Under the pieces are notes generated by a model. It ran no database searches, was not told the DNA's origin, and was given only the letters and a program-made list of their open reading frames with translations. From Chthoniobacteraceae bacterium (GTDB lineage: Bacteria > Verrucomicrobiota > Verrucomicrobiia > Chthoniobacterales > Chthoniobacteraceae): a stretch of 64,000 nt of DNA. A program made the position numbers and the translations under genes. Of the stretch, positions 8,741 through 19,089 are shown piece by piece (positions within the stretch are counted from its first letter, which is position 1; each line of letters begins with the position of its first letter). The stretch spans positions 1 to 64,000 of the forward strand of contig CANJPY010000001.1 in assembly GCA_947476255.1 (NCBI GenBank), in the 5' to 3' direction.

Positions 8741-9559
8741 TCAAGCGAAAAATGGATTCCACTGCCGCTCCCATCCCACGGTGGTGAGCGGACCGTGTCC
8801 GGGGCACAAAACGGTCTCCGGTGGCAGGGCAAAAATCACCTCTCTGTTGGTCCTGAGTGCATCTGCATACGACACCTTTGCGCCGCCCATGGACGCGGCA
8901 AACAAGGCATCACCGACCACCGCAACAGGTCGTTCCAAGCCGTGCACCACGTAAGTCGTCCCTCCGCGCGAGTGCCCGCACGTGAGATGGCTGGTGACCC
9001 GCAACCGGCCCAAAGACCAGTCACGTCCCGTGACGAAGGCCTCCGCTCCAGCCAGCGGCTCCAGTGCGTTTACAAACGCGTGGGCGCCCGTTTTGGAACA
9101 GAGACGGTCCAACTCAAACACATGGTCTCCATGAGTGTGCGTCAGGAGAACGGCCTTAAGCGTGAGCCCTTTTTCCCGAATGCAATCCAGCATCGCACCG
9201 GCGTCAGAGCCCGTGTCAAAGGCAACCGCTTCGCCCGAAGCCGCATCCCACACAAGATGGCTGTTCACCAGCATGTCGTCAAAAGCGGTCGAGAAACTTG
9301 CCAGCCCCTCCAGGCTGAGCGAAGGAGGCACCGAACGGCCTTCCGCCAAAGCGACAAGAGCGTCAGGATTTAACCCAAGCACACTCGCGACGCTGCGTCC
9401 TACAGCCAAATCCCAATGCCCGGTGCGCAACGCCACCACCTGCTCGAGCCCTGCCCCTGCGCCCTCCGCCACCATCGCATCCGTTTGCAAAAGACCGCGC
9501 ATCGCTTTGGTCACGACGTCGGAGAAACTGTCTTCGAGGGGAATTTTCATAGGTTCCAT
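8741..9559 (-). CDS. MBL-fold metallo-hydrolase with HTH-like N-terminus
   Basis: Starting at ATG 9559, a 272-residue protein. The metallo-beta-lactamase motif HTHGDH is at residues 141-146, with later ligands in the GHSRGGTT and GDALF segments and a final LCPGHGPLTT. This resembles hydroxyacylglutathione hydrolase-like enzymes that hydrolyse thioesters using two metal ions. The first 80 residues are not MBL; their helix pattern (DAMVAEGAGAGLEQVVALRTG then SVASVLGLNPDALVALAEG, read as two pieces) resembles an XRE-type helix-turn-helix. The start ATG overlaps the MFS stop by one base (TGATG), so it is coupled to the exporter. An ATG three codons later is an alternative start. Substrate unknown. 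Confidence 0.8.
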   Translation of the reverse strand: MEPMKIPLEDSFSDVVTKAMRGLLQTDAMVAEGAGAGLEQVVALRTGHWDLAVGRSVASVLGLNPDALVALAEGRSVPPSLSLEGLASFSTAFDDMLVNSHLVWDAASGEAVAFDTGSDAGAMLDCIREKGLTLKAVLLTHTHGDHVFELDRLCSKTGAHAFVNALEPLAGAEAFVTGRDWSLGRLRVTSHLTCGHSRGGTTYVVHGLERPVAVVGDALFAASMGGAKVSYADALRTNREVIFALPPETVLCPGHGPLTTVGWERQWNPFFA

Positions 9560-10818
9560 CAAGCGCCCAGTGGTGACTCTTCGACGGGGGCGGCTGGGAC
9601 CTTTAACAAAAGGATGCACACCATCGAGGCGGCCACCAAACCAGCTCCGGCGGTAAATGCCTGCAAATAGCCCGCCTGAACAGCCGTCAACATGTCACCC
9701 GTCAAGGGCCGCGCCATTTCTGAAAAAGTGAGAGGCAGCGGAAGCACCGCAAGCGCAGGTCCGAGAAACCGCCCGAGGCTCCCGGCGGAGGTCATCAACC
9801 CCATCAAACGCCCCTGCGCGCGCCCATGTACGTAACGGGAGGCCATGCCGCTGAGCGTGGGCGTCAGCAGACCGTTCCCAATCGCCATGAGCGCACAACT
9901 TCCCAGAAACGTTCCGGTGCCCGAAACACGCGGCAACCAAAACAGGCTGCCCGCAAGAAAGAGGGCCCCAATGGCCGCGAGCTGTTTTTCGATGTTCCGC
10001 TTCAACAAACGGCGCAGTAGGCCGCCCTGGATAAAAACGGCCAGAACGCCGACATAAGCGAAAGCGTAGCTGGTTTCGCGCAGGCCCCATTGAAATTGGT
10101 CGCCGCAAAACAGGGCGAAGAGCACATGGATGAAAGCGAACCCTGTGGTGGAAAGCAGGGAGGCCACCAGCAACAGCCCAATGAACATCCCTCGCCCCCC
10201 CTCGAACACCTCGCCCAACGACGCGCGCGCCTGATGTGCCCCCCGCTTTTCCGCGGGATAGGTTTCCGGCAACCGGAGCCAGATCAAAAGCGCATTCACA
10301 ATGGAAAGCACCCCGGCCGCATAAAAGGGCGCCGCGTGGGAATAGGTCGCAAGAATGCCGCCCAAGGCCGGCCCCATGATGAAGCCCAGTCCAAACGCGG
10401 CGCCGATGATCCCCATCGCCCGGGACCGCTTGTCCGGAGGCGTCACGTCGGCAATACACGCCTGCGCGGTGGCAATGTTACCTCCGCTTGCGCCGTCAAT
10501 GATCCGCCCCAAAAACAGCATCCAGGCGGCCTCGGCTTTTCCAATCACAAAGAAGCCCACAGCGGTCCCGATCACGCTCACCAAAAGAACGGGTTTGCGG
10601 CCGATTCTGTCCGACAGCTTCCCAAACAAAGGCGCCGCGAAAAGCTGGACGAGGGAAAAAATCCCCACAAGCCATCCAAGCTGGCTAGGGGTGAGTAGAA
10701 AGGGTTCGGACTTTGCGTAAACGGGCAGGACTGGGATCACAATCCCGAACCCAACCATGCTAATAAAAACCGTTAAAAAAATGATTCCAATGGGAGAACG
10801 GGAGGACTGCGTAGACAT
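9559..10818 (-). CDS. MFS drug/tetracycline-type exporter
   Basis: A 419-residue 12-segment membrane protein of the major facilitator superfamily. Motif A (GKLSDRIGRKPVLL) follows segment 2 at about residues 67-80, and a PETYP motif ends the first half near residue 195, both typical of the TetA/multidrug DHA1 group. Expected role: proton-driven export of a small molecule. The ATG at 10818 was chosen because the upstream frame (to a TTG at 10920) has no membrane or signal character. It is followed without a gap by the MBL-hydrolase gene, so the two may act together. Confidence 0.86.
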   Translation of the reverse strand: MSTQSSRSPIGIIFLTVFISMVGFGIVIPVLPVYAKSEPFLLTPSQLGWLVGIFSLVQLFAAPLFGKLSDRIGRKPVLLVSVIGTAVGFFVIGKAEAAWMLFLGRIIDGASGGNIATAQACIADVTPPDKRSRAMGIIGAAFGLGFIMGPALGGILATYSHAAPFYAAGVLSIVNALLIWLRLPETYPAEKRGAHQARASLGEVFEGGRGMFIGLLLVASLLSTTGFAFIHVLFALFCGDQFQWGLRETSYAFAYVGVLAVFIQGGLLRRLLKRNIEKQLAAIGALFLAGSLFWLPRVSGTGTFLGSCALMAIGNGLLTPTLSGMASRYVHGRAQGRLMGLMTSAGSLGRFLGPALAVLPLPLTFSEMARPLTGDMLTAVQAGYLQAFTAGAGLVAASMVCILLLKVPAAPVEESPLGA

Positions 10819-11055
10819 GGAGGAAATTTTCAGAAAACGAACGGTGTCTGGCAAACGACTGCGTGGGACGACCACCAAGAGCGGCGTCAGATCTTTGAGG
10901 GATGTATTCGATCCTAACAATAAAGTCCACCAGTCAAAGTCGGTTCACGGCCGACGGTGCACACGAAGACGCTGGGCGAAGGGCGAAGAACCCTTGGCAG
11001 CAGGCGCAAGGATCGCCTGCCCGATTTGGGAGGCGGACCAGAACCATCAAGCCCC
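10819..11055. other. Intergenic region between the giant protein gene and the MFS gene
   Basis: No gene seen. On the minus strand there is a 7 bp hairpin (GCAGGCG paired with CGCCTGC, about 10996-11016) and a weaker AAGGG/CCCTT hairpin just after it (about 10976-10992). Neither has a T run, so a terminator for the giant gene is possible but not clear. Confidence 0.4.
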
Positions 11056-14000
11056 TTAGTTCGGTTCGAACACATTGATATTTATCGCCTCCGTTCTGAA
11101 CGTGGGCTTCTGCTTATTGGGGTCTACCACTAGGCTGGGATCTTGATAGCCATTTCCGAGGGTATTCCTCAAGCTGTCCAGCTTGGTCGTCCCACGCATC
11201 ATAAAGCCCACGGCTCCACCGGATAGTCCCAATACTGACGAATCCCCTCCCTGAATGGTCACTGCATAAATGGGAACGCTTAAATTACTCCTGAAGATAC
11301 TTCCTTGAGCATCCACGCTTGCCCAGACAGGACCGGATGTCGGCGACGAGACATACCATCTCGTGTTCTCCACGAAGGAGCTGGTAAACAGCCCTGTAGA
11401 AGAATCAATCGTGAAATCACTGAAGGCAGTCATTGTGCCGGTATAGAGGGTGGCGCCGTCGCTGTTGTACATACCTGTTGCGGCTAAGAGTGAGGGAGTC
11501 AGGGCAAATCCCCTTCCCTGTACACGCAAAGCTCCAATTCCTGTGCGAGCCCCATACAGGCTCAGCGGCAGTGTCGTAAGATCCTCCAGCGGGAAAGAGG
11601 TCGCGGCATCGACCGGGGCCTTGGAAGACAACGCAATGCGAGCGGTCTGCGTAAATGGTTGGGGTTCAGGCCAATTGGGATCAATCGTGGGGTCATACAA
11701 ATAACCCTGCACGTAGTTATGGGTATATTCTGAGGCCGTAGCTATGGTTCCCGAAGCCACCACGTTCCCCTTCACGATGACTGTTCCGCCGGCCAGAGGA
11801 ACCGCGTTTAAAACTCCCAGACACCCATGGACGGAAAGATCCGAAATCAGAAGCGCCCCAAACAGCGGCTCCTCTGGTTTGTCACCCTTGGGAGAGGTCG
11901 ACCAAATGGGGATAGAAATACTCCCCGTATGCCGTTCCAAGGTTTCCTGCATGACCCGGGTCGCTATCCCGATCTTATCGGATCCTCCACTACTATCAAC
12001 GGGAAGAAACACATCCAAGGGATCGGCGTCCTGCGTGTTTTGAGTGTAGCACGCGCGTCCGCCGTAACCTGCAAAGCTGATCCGCGCTCCATTGGGTAGG
12101 TACCCGGTGACAATGGCATATCCCAAGTCAGAAATGTTGGTGGAAAGAACCCCGCCACGTCCGAAAACACTGGAGGCATCCTTGATTCCAAACCTATGAA
12201 CCGCAGAAGTATAGATCGGAAAGCGCGGGGCGGGCCTGCCTGTCTTCGCGGTGATAAACTTGCCCAAAGACTTGTAAGCTCCAGCATTACACGCCGCGAC
12301 ACTGTACAGCGAGAGGCCGGACTTCATGACTGGAGGCGTGACCTCCAATACAACGTCGTTCAGAGTCACGTGCATGACGTTGTCCAACGCCGCCATGTCA
12401 CTGCCAAAGACCACTGGCACCCCATCCTCGTTTGCCGAGTTTGAGGAAAGAGTGGCCTCATTGGAAATGGTGATGGGATCCGATTTTAAAGTCCCGATGT
12501 CCGTGATGATGGTGCCTTCCGGGATTCCATAGCCGCTCACAGACATCGTTTCCATCAATCCTGCCGTTCCACTAGGTACGGTGATGCTCTTGGAACCCTC
12601 GGTGAACGTACATGTTTTACGAAGCCCCATGTTCAAGGAAACGGTGCCCGTCAAAAGCCACGGCGTTCGATCTGCGAGTGTGGCCTGTATTTTAATAGGT
12701 CCAGAATACGTCCCATCCGGCGCAATGCTCATGGTGGAGGTGAAGGGATAGCTTTTATCTTCGATGAGCACCTTCCCGCTCAAGACTCCCAAAGAGCTGA
12801 TCATCGCCTGAAAATAACCCCTCACCTGGGACGCGCTGGGCGTCTTGGAATAGCGACCTCGCTCCGTTGGTTCCAGACCCATCAGCGGGTAAATGTCCCA
12901 CTCCAAATCCCCCCAGGGTTTTTCCAAACTCAAAAAGCCAGTGTACCATCCTATCGAGGGCCGCCCCAACGTTGGAGAGATCTTCACATCCTGATTTGGC
13001 ATGGTGAACTGTGCGTTGCGCGCGGGCAAATCCCAAGCGTTCCCCTTCGCATCCCAGACACGCCACCCCAAAAGCGTCTGGGTCAGAGACGACATACCCG
13101 TGAGGGTCACGACCGTTCCAGCAGGAACCCCTTTCGCCACCGAAGGGGTGATGGTGTATTTGGTGCTATTCAAATTTATGAATTCCACATCATGCAACTC
13201 TTCCGTCGCCGTCTTGCTGCTCACGGCCAGCCGCAACGTCGGGCTCGTCGCAGTGCCCGCCACGCCCGCCACCTCTACGCTATAAGATCCCGACTGACTC
13301 TTCGTGAGTTTTGGCAACTTCAACGTGGGTTTGTTTTCACCCACAAGCGAAACGCCGTCCTTCTTCCATTGATACGTGAAAAAGCTCGTGGTCCCGCTGC
13401 TTAAAAAAGAAGTGCCTGTCTTGAGACTCACAGCGGCAAAAGTCGCTGTGCCACCAGCCACCAAAGTATTGATTCCTGCCGAGACGCTCAACGTGCTTCC
13501 AATTGCGGTCAATTTTGGGGTCGCAGGATCGGGAGGCGGCTCCACCACAAGTTTGAACTTCGGCCACTTTGTCTGGTCCGTGAACAGGTCGTAGCCAGTG
13601 GTAAATCTGCTGTCGGTATAGAATTTTATCTGCACCCGATAGAAACCAGAATCCCCAAGAGTGGCTGAACGGATAAAATACTTGCTATCCTTGTTCTGTG
13701 TCGTACTCGGAAAATCCGTCGACCAACCGCCTGTGCCTGTCTTGGAAAACGACCAGAAGTATTTCAAGCCGTAACTTGATTTCACAGGGATCTCGAGGGC
13801 GACCGTCTGACCCAAAGCCACTCGATAAACCAGTGTCCCTCCAGTGAGCGTTCCTCCAGACAGAGCGAGACCTCCGGTGACCTTTGCGCTGGGCAGGGCC
13901 AACAGCGAAGGAAATCCATTCGTAACAAGCGACCACCCTTTCAAGGTAACCCCCGAGACCGTGGCCGTGCTCGGCCCCACGTTGGTGATCGTTCCTAATT

Positions 14001-17000
14001 TGTTCTCCACCCGCAAGGTGTACGTTCCCAGATCTTTTTCCTGAATATTGGTGACAGTCAAAGTTCCGCCGTTGATTTTTACTTCATTTCCATTGGCGGA
14101 ATTCTTCCCATCACTCAGGGGGGTGGTGCCTCTGTACCAACTGTACATTCCCGAAACCATGGCTGACCTGTCGGAGTCGGCCAGAATCTTGGAATCCGTT
14201 TTTCCGTCGATCAAGGTGCCGCCATAAATCGTGTGCATCGGAATTTGATCTGGCAGAGGCAGCAAAACGTTCGCCCTCAGGCTCACGCTCGCGAGGGAAC
14301 CGGAATCCACCGCCAACAGGGTTTGGCTGCCACCGTTGAGAGAATAAAGCGCTGCGTCCGTCCCATAGGCACTGGGTTGCTGCCTCATGGCCACCACCCA
14401 ATATTTTTTTTCTGGTGGACTTACATCTGTACCGTCGGTGACGACAGCTTCCAATCGGTACAATCCAGAAATGTCTTTGTTCGGTATATTACCCGTTTTC
14501 AGGTCAGGCAGCGGCTCTAATCCTGTGACGATAAGCGACCCGCTTGTGAGATTCGCTGTGACAGTTCCCTTGCCAATACGGTCCCTTACAGTGCCATAAG
14601 TACCTGCGTAAATCGGGGAACCAGCCGGGGTGCCGCCGCTAATAGTCTTCCAATTGGTTGCCGGATCACCCCACTTCAAATAACTCCAAGTAAATTGAGG
14701 CGTGCCCGAGGCGGAATCGACCAACGCTCCCAAGGTGAACGAGGCCCCATTCACATAGACAATTTTAACAGGCGGTTCCTCCGGCCCAGTCTCGTCGATA
14801 TACTTGATCTTCCCCACGGAGGCCGAAACAACTTTCGTAAGCCTCACATAATTGCCTGATACGGGCCGACCAATGACTGTAGACGGATCATTGTCCTCAG
14901 GGTACCCGCTGCCCACCCAATACCGCACGAAGTAGAAAACCGGCTCGCCGTTAAAGGCTAGGTTTGTCAGCTGGGGCGGGCCGTCCACGAGGTCACCCGT
15001 GCTACCTATCACCTCGGCTGACACCACGGTGGGTGTGGCGGTTGGGTCGCTCGGGGATTTGAACGACTGCATCCACTGGTAACGGACTCGAAAATCGGGA
15101 TTTGACACATCGTCTCTAGACTTCCAGGGAAAAGCTGAGATAACATCCTGCGCCGCAAGCGTCACAGAAATAGATTTCCCTTCGTCAAACCGTTTTGCAT
15201 CAAACTTGGCCTGGCTCCCTGCGTCTTCCAAAGTCACGTCTGTTCCCGAGTCAACATCTTTGACTTGGATGGCCGCCACCGGCACCTTGATCACCGGCGC
15301 GAACGAAGCCTTGGAGTTAAACGACCCCACAGTCTCGCCTGACTGGTTCGTGGTTACCTGTACCGAACCTCCGCTCAAAGGAAAAGCCTGCACTCTAAAG
15401 TCCACTGGAGGAAGCTCCATCCCCTTAACGGCCAGCGACTTCTGGTACCCGGTGACTTTCAACGTTGCTGTATTCGTTCCGTCCAATGCCAGCCCGCCAG
15501 AACCGTCGCGGCCAAGAAGTTGAGACACTTCTGTATCGATGATCTGTTGTTTTACGGAGTCATTCAGCGAAACCCACCCAGAACTCGGCGTGTGGATCTG
15601 CCATTGATAGGAAACGGAGTCCGCAGGTGTGATATAAGCCCGCAGTTCAAAACTCATATCCCCTTGATCAGAACGCAACTGCCCTTGCCCTAAAGTGGAG
15701 GTTCCAGAAACCGCAAGCTGCGCATACCCAGAATCAAGAAACAAAGCCTTTTCCGTGTCCCCGTTGACCTTCGGGACGACATATAATGCGGCTTGATCGG
15801 TATCGACGCTGATATTAAAGACGTTTGAAATCTTTAGCTCATAGGGCCCCGAATCGCTGGTGCGCAGGTTGTTGAGGGAAAGGTACGCCTTGTCGGCTCC
15901 AGAGATGTAGGTTTGCCCCCCGGTCCCCGTACTCGCATTCGCCAAAGGGGTCCCATATTTCAACCACTGGTAGGAGTACTCGGCACATTCACTCGCGAAG
16001 TCCCGGTTGCCTGGGTATCCCGTGTAGCCCAGTGCCGTCCCCGAGGTAAAACTATCCTGCTCCAGCGTCAACAACTTGGTGCTGTCAACCGTATCGATAA
16101 TGGGCAAGTTCAACGTAATGGTTTTGTTGGACGCGTCGACGCTCACAATGTAGGCACCCAGCGGGATGTTCGCCCCAGCCACCCTCATCCGCGGCTGGAC
16201 TCCAGACATATTGCTGATACCCGTGATCTTGGTAGGATTCGCGTTCGATCCCGCCCCCGTCACAGTGAGTTGCTTCGTCGCAACCGTGATGCGGCGAACG
16301 CAGGAATTTGCACTGTCCGCCACCAGAAAACTCTCCTGATCTCCACTCGCATCATACGCCAAGGAAGCAGGATAGAAAAAGGCTGCGTTCCTGCCCGTTC
16401 CGTCCCCTGTCCCGCCATCGGTGGGTCCAGCTTTGGACTGGCCCGCAACCGTTTCAACCCGCGCACTCACTCCTGGGTTCAGATCGTCCAGCACCACCCG
16501 GCGCAGATTATGGCTTCCCATCTCCGTAAAATAAAGGTTGTTATGCCGATCCATTGCCAGTCCCGAGGGATAAGCCAGCCGGGATAAATTCAGCTGGGCG
16601 GAAGGCGCACGGCGCACTGTGGCTGCACACGTACCGCTCCCGAGCACCGACCCTGTCATGAAGAGCGAACCCGAGGCAATGCGGCTCACCGTATAAGTCG
16701 CACTCCCACCGTTAATCGACACTAGGTCTTTAGGCAGAATCCCAACCGTAGAAGGCACTGCAATCCAACTCCCCCCCCCGATCCTGCAGCCTAGAAGAAT
16801 CACCGAGGGAAAGAAACCCGTACTGCCATCCCCATCAGTCATCGAGGCTTTCGACCCCACCAATCCCGCAACGATTTCAGCAGACCAATCCGAGGGCGCC
16901 GCAACATTCTCGGCCGCCGCAACTTTCTCGGGACTCTTTTCCGAGATTGCCGTCTTCAGGGTGAGTTTCCGGATCACGTGGTTCACCGTATCCGCAACGT

Positions 17001-18831
17001 AAATAACTCGGCCGCCACCTCTTCCACCAGTAACAACCAGGCCCCGCGGAGCATAAAAACGCGCCGCCTCCGCACTCCCCTGCCACCCCTCTGCCTGGGT
17101 CACACTTCCAATATACGCGACTTGGCATACGCAGGAACCCGGGGCCGCATCGGAATTTTGTCCGCTGTAATTGAGGGTTATTTTGAGAATACTCTTGAAG
17201 TCCAACACATAAAGCACGGGTGGATTCGTTCCCGTGGTATCCGTCATGCTTCCCTGATAAACAATCCCTCGGGGCGCCCGCAGACTCACCGCCCCGCTGG
17301 TGCTCGTCCCGCTCGCGATGAGCGGCGCGGCGTTGGAATACTGCATCCCGCCCCAAACACCTGCAGAGGCTGGGTCATACAAAAACTGCTGCGTCCCCCA
17401 GCAAATGGTCTGTACGTGTGTTTCTCCATTCTTACCGTAATAAATCCTTCGAATCGCATCATTCTGCGTATCCGCCACAAAAATGCTCCCATCCTCCGCC
17501 GTGACCAAGGCTTCAGGCGTGTTAAAAAGGGGTTCAGAAACATTAGCCAAATTCGTCTGAAAGCGGTAACAGTCTGAATCTGTCGTCTCCTGTCTGGTGA
17601 GCATATCCACCAGATTCGGCGGGCCACTCGTCGGAGGACGCTCCAGAAAAATGCCGCGCGAGGCTGCAGTGTCCCTTACATCGAAAGTCAGAGTGCCTGA
17701 CACGCCGGCCAGCCTCTGCTGTGTCGCAATCGATCCTGACTCCACATTGACGGATGCCACCGTCAAATAAGTCGGCAGCGTGCCCGGATTGCCGTCGGAC
17801 ATTGTAATGCCTCCTCCAGTCACATACAGCCGAGACCCCGGATTCAAACCCTTAACGCTGGAAAGTTTTAAGAGCGAAGGAATCTTCTCGCCGACCCGCA
17901 CTTCTCCAGTGACCTGTCCACTAACTGGGTCGTAGTTCTCTGTCTTCTTCAGGGTCCTCCCCGTAGCGTCGAGTATCGCACCGTCCAAGCCGGCAACGGT
18001 CGTGCCTTTGCCTCCGGGGGTCAGCCGCCGGATCGCATGATTCAAGCTGTCTGCCACATAAATCATCCCCTGATTGTTCACCGCCACACCAAAGGGATTT
18101 TGCAGAAGACCGTTTACATGACTTTGAGCATCGCCCCACAGAGTCGCAGCACCCCCGACCTCCACCGTGGCATCCTTGGGCGAGCGCACCACCGTCAAGG
18201 TCGGCCGCGCCTGTCCCAACGCCTGCGCTGGCGAAAGCACGATCTGAGCCGGCGGCGTTGTGGCGTCCAAAACAGGAATGTATGCGGTATAAACGGCCGT
18301 CTTATCGGCGCCCGGATCTTTCAAGGAAACCGCCAGCTCGTTTTTCCAGACGATCTGCTTGGTGCTTCCGTTCGGTTTCCCTCCCGTGATCAGCCCCGCA
18401 GTATAAAAGATTCCCACCCCTGGGCCTGCATACGGATCCCAACAGTCGTAGTAGGAGGTCCCCGTTGCATCCGTGGTCTTGGTCTTCAACGAACTCGTCA
18501 CGCTCGCGATGTAGTTCCCATTCCGGTACCAATACACCACAGGGTAAGCTGAAGTCGCTGGCTCCGCGGTGCCTGAGTTCCACGCAAATTCCACTGCTAC
18601 CTTGTAGTCATTGGTGTTACTAATGACCCCGGATTGCGGAGGAGTGCAAATATACTCCGGTCGGGAGTTGGAAGTCTTTGGTGGAAGGAGTCCCAGAACG
18701 GGCAACTCCAAGGGCAAAAGCCACCCAGCACACAGGAGCAAGACGATACACGAAACGGCTCGCCACACAGACGGACGGAGACCGACCGAAACGGTGCGCC
18801 GAGAGAAACAATGGTGCAGCCATGAGTTCAT
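11056..18831 (-). CDS. Giant exported NHL-repeat and Ig-like domain protein
   Basis: A 2,591-residue protein with a signal peptide (basic start, hydrophobic VSCIVLLLCAGWLLP at about 26-40). NHL-type beta-propeller repeats of the form IYVADSLNHAIRRL occur near residues 240-282, 436-478, about 600-640 and twice more before about 930. The middle consists of Ig-like domains marked by DSGPYELKISN, GTYTLRVEN, DSGFYRVQIKF and SGSYSVEVAG. A repeat of the InlB/Flg_new type (TVVTLTGMSS ... FTMPNQDVKISP) follows near residue 1,980. The C-terminal 500 residues are a Thr/Ser/Gly-rich beta region. No sortase or PEP-CTERM tail is visible. Likely a cell-surface or secreted scaffold or adhesin; function unknown. 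Confidence 0.85.
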   Translation of the reverse strand: MNSWLHHCFSRRTVSVGLRPSVWRAVSCIVLLLCAGWLLPLELPVLGLLPPKTSNSRPEYICTPPQSGVISNTNDYKVAVEFAWNSGTAEPATSAYPVVYWYRNGNYIASVTSSLKTKTTDATGTSYYDCWDPYAGPGVGIFYTAGLITGGKPNGSTKQIVWKNELAVSLKDPGADKTAVYTAYIPVLDATTPPAQIVLSPAQALGQARPTLTVVRSPKDATVEVGGAATLWGDAQSHVNGLLQNPFGVAVNNQGMIYVADSLNHAIRRLTPGGKGTTVAGLDGAILDATGRTLKKTENYDPVSGQVTGEVRVGEKIPSLLKLSSVKGLNPGSRLYVTGGGITMSDGNPGTLPTYLTVASVNVESGSIATQQRLAGVSGTLTFDVRDTAASRGIFLERPPTSGPPNLVDMLTRQETTDSDCYRFQTNLANVSEPLFNTPEALVTAEDGSIFVADTQNDAIRRIYYGKNGETHVQTICWGTQQFLYDPASAGVWGGMQYSNAAPLIASGTSTSGAVSLRAPRGIVYQGSMTDTTGTNPPVLYVLDFKSILKITLNYSGQNSDAAPGSCVCQVAYIGSVTQAEGWQGSAEAARFYAPRGLVVTGGRGGGRVIYVADTVNHVIRKLTLKTAISEKSPEKVAAAENVAAPSDWSAEIVAGLVGSKASMTDGDGSTGFFPSVILLGCRIGGGSWIAVPSTVGILPKDLVSINGGSATYTVSRIASGSLFMTGSVLGSGTCAATVRRAPSAQLNLSRLAYPSGLAMDRHNNLYFTEMGSHNLRRVVLDDLNPGVSARVETVAGQSKAGPTDGGTGDGTGRNAAFFYPASLAYDASGDQESFLVADSANSCVRRITVATKQLTVTGAGSNANPTKITGISNMSGVQPRMRVAGANIPLGAYIVSVDASNKTITLNLPIIDTVDSTKLLTLEQDSFTSGTALGYTGYPGNRDFASECAEYSYQWLKYGTPLANASTGTGGQTYISGADKAYLSLNNLRTSDSGPYELKISNVFNISVDTDQAALYVVPKVNGDTEKALFLDSGYAQLAVSGTSTLGQGQLRSDQGDMSFELRAYITPADSVSYQWQIHTPSSGWVSLNDSVKQQIIDTEVSQLLGRDGSGGLALDGTNTATLKVTGYQKSLAVKGMELPPVDFRVQAFPLSGGSVQVTTNQSGETVGSFNSKASFAPVIKVPVAAIQVKDVDSGTDVTLEDAGSQAKFDAKRFDEGKSISVTLAAQDVISAFPWKSRDDVSNPDFRVRYQWMQSFKSPSDPTATPTVVSAEVIGSTGDLVDGPPQLTNLAFNGEPVFYFVRYWVGSGYPEDNDPSTVIGRPVSGNYVRLTKVVSASVGKIKYIDETGPEEPPVKIVYVNGASFTLGALVDSASGTPQFTWSYLKWGDPATNWKTISGGTPAGSPIYAGTYGTVRDRIGKGTVTANLTSGSLIVTGLEPLPDLKTGNIPNKDISGLYRLEAVVTDGTDVSPPEKKYWVVAMRQQPSAYGTDAALYSLNGGSQTLLAVDSGSLASVSLRANVLLPLPDQIPMHTIYGGTLIDGKTDSKILADSDRSAMVSGMYSWYRGTTPLSDGKNSANGNEVKINGGTLTVTNIQEKDLGTYTLRVENKLGTITNVGPSTATVSGVTLKGWSLVTNGFPSLLALPSAKVTGGLALSGGTLTGGTLVYRVALGQTVALEIPVKSSYGLKYFWSFSKTGTGGWSTDFPSTTQNKDSKYFIRSATLGDSGFYRVQIKFYTDSRFTTGYDLFTDQTKWPKFKLVVEPPPDPATPKLTAIGSTLSVSAGINTLVAGGTATFAAVSLKTGTSFLSSGTTSFFTYQWKKDGVSLVGENKPTLKLPKLTKSQSGSYSVEVAGVAGTATSPTLRLAVSSKTATEELHDVEFINLNSTKYTITPSVAKGVPAGTVVTLTGMSSLTQTLLGWRVWDAKGNAWDLPARNAQFTMPNQDVKISPTLGRPSIGWYTGFLSLEKPWGDLEWDIYPLMGLEPTERGRYSKTPSASQVRGYFQAMISSLGVLSGKVLIEDKSYPFTSTMSIAPDGTYSGPIKIQATLADRTPWLLTGTVSLNMGLRKTCTFTEGSKSITVPSGTAGLMETMSVSGYGIPEGTIITDIGTLKSDPITISNEATLSSNSANEDGVPVVFGSDMAALDNVMHVTLNDVVLEVTPPVMKSGLSLYSVAACNAGAYKSLGKFITAKTGRPAPRFPIYTSAVHRFGIKDASSVFGRGGVLSTNISDLGYAIVTGYLPNGARISFAGYGGRACYTQNTQDADPLDVFLPVDSSGGSDKIGIATRVMQETLERHTGSISIPIWSTSPKGDKPEEPLFGALLISDLSVHGCLGVLNAVPLAGGTVIVKGNVVASGTIATASEYTHNYVQGYLYDPTIDPNWPEPQPFTQTARIALSSKAPVDAATSFPLEDLTTLPLSLYGARTGIGALRVQGRGFALTPSLLAATGMYNSDGATLYTGTMTAFSDFTIDSSTGLFTSSFVENTRWYVSSPTSGPVWASVDAQGSIFRSNLSVPIYAVTIQGGDSSVLGLSGGAVGFMMRGTTKLDSLRNTLGNGYQDPSLVVDPNKQKPTFRTEAININVFEPN

Positions 18832-19089
18832 AGGGAGGTCCGAAGTTACACAGCACTATTTATGCCGTAAAACTGACTTTTTAACCCCTCCCGCCTTTCT
18901 TAAAAAGCGTTTGAAAGCGCCCCTTCCTGCCGAGCTTGTAATGCAATCGCCCGCACCCCTCTACCCCCAAAACACCACAAGCGCCCAAAGGCGGAATCAA
19001 AACCTTTTTTACCAGAGGGTTAAACAGGAAACGCCACCCGCACCCACGAGCTGATTTCCTGCTTTCCCACAACCCCTCTTCAAAACCGC
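18832..19089. other. Intergenic region between htpG and the giant gene
   Basis: About 258 bases without a convincing gene. The minus strand carries several short A/T runs but I see no GC-rich stem followed by T to call a terminator for htpG, and no recognisable RNA motif. Confidence 0.4.
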
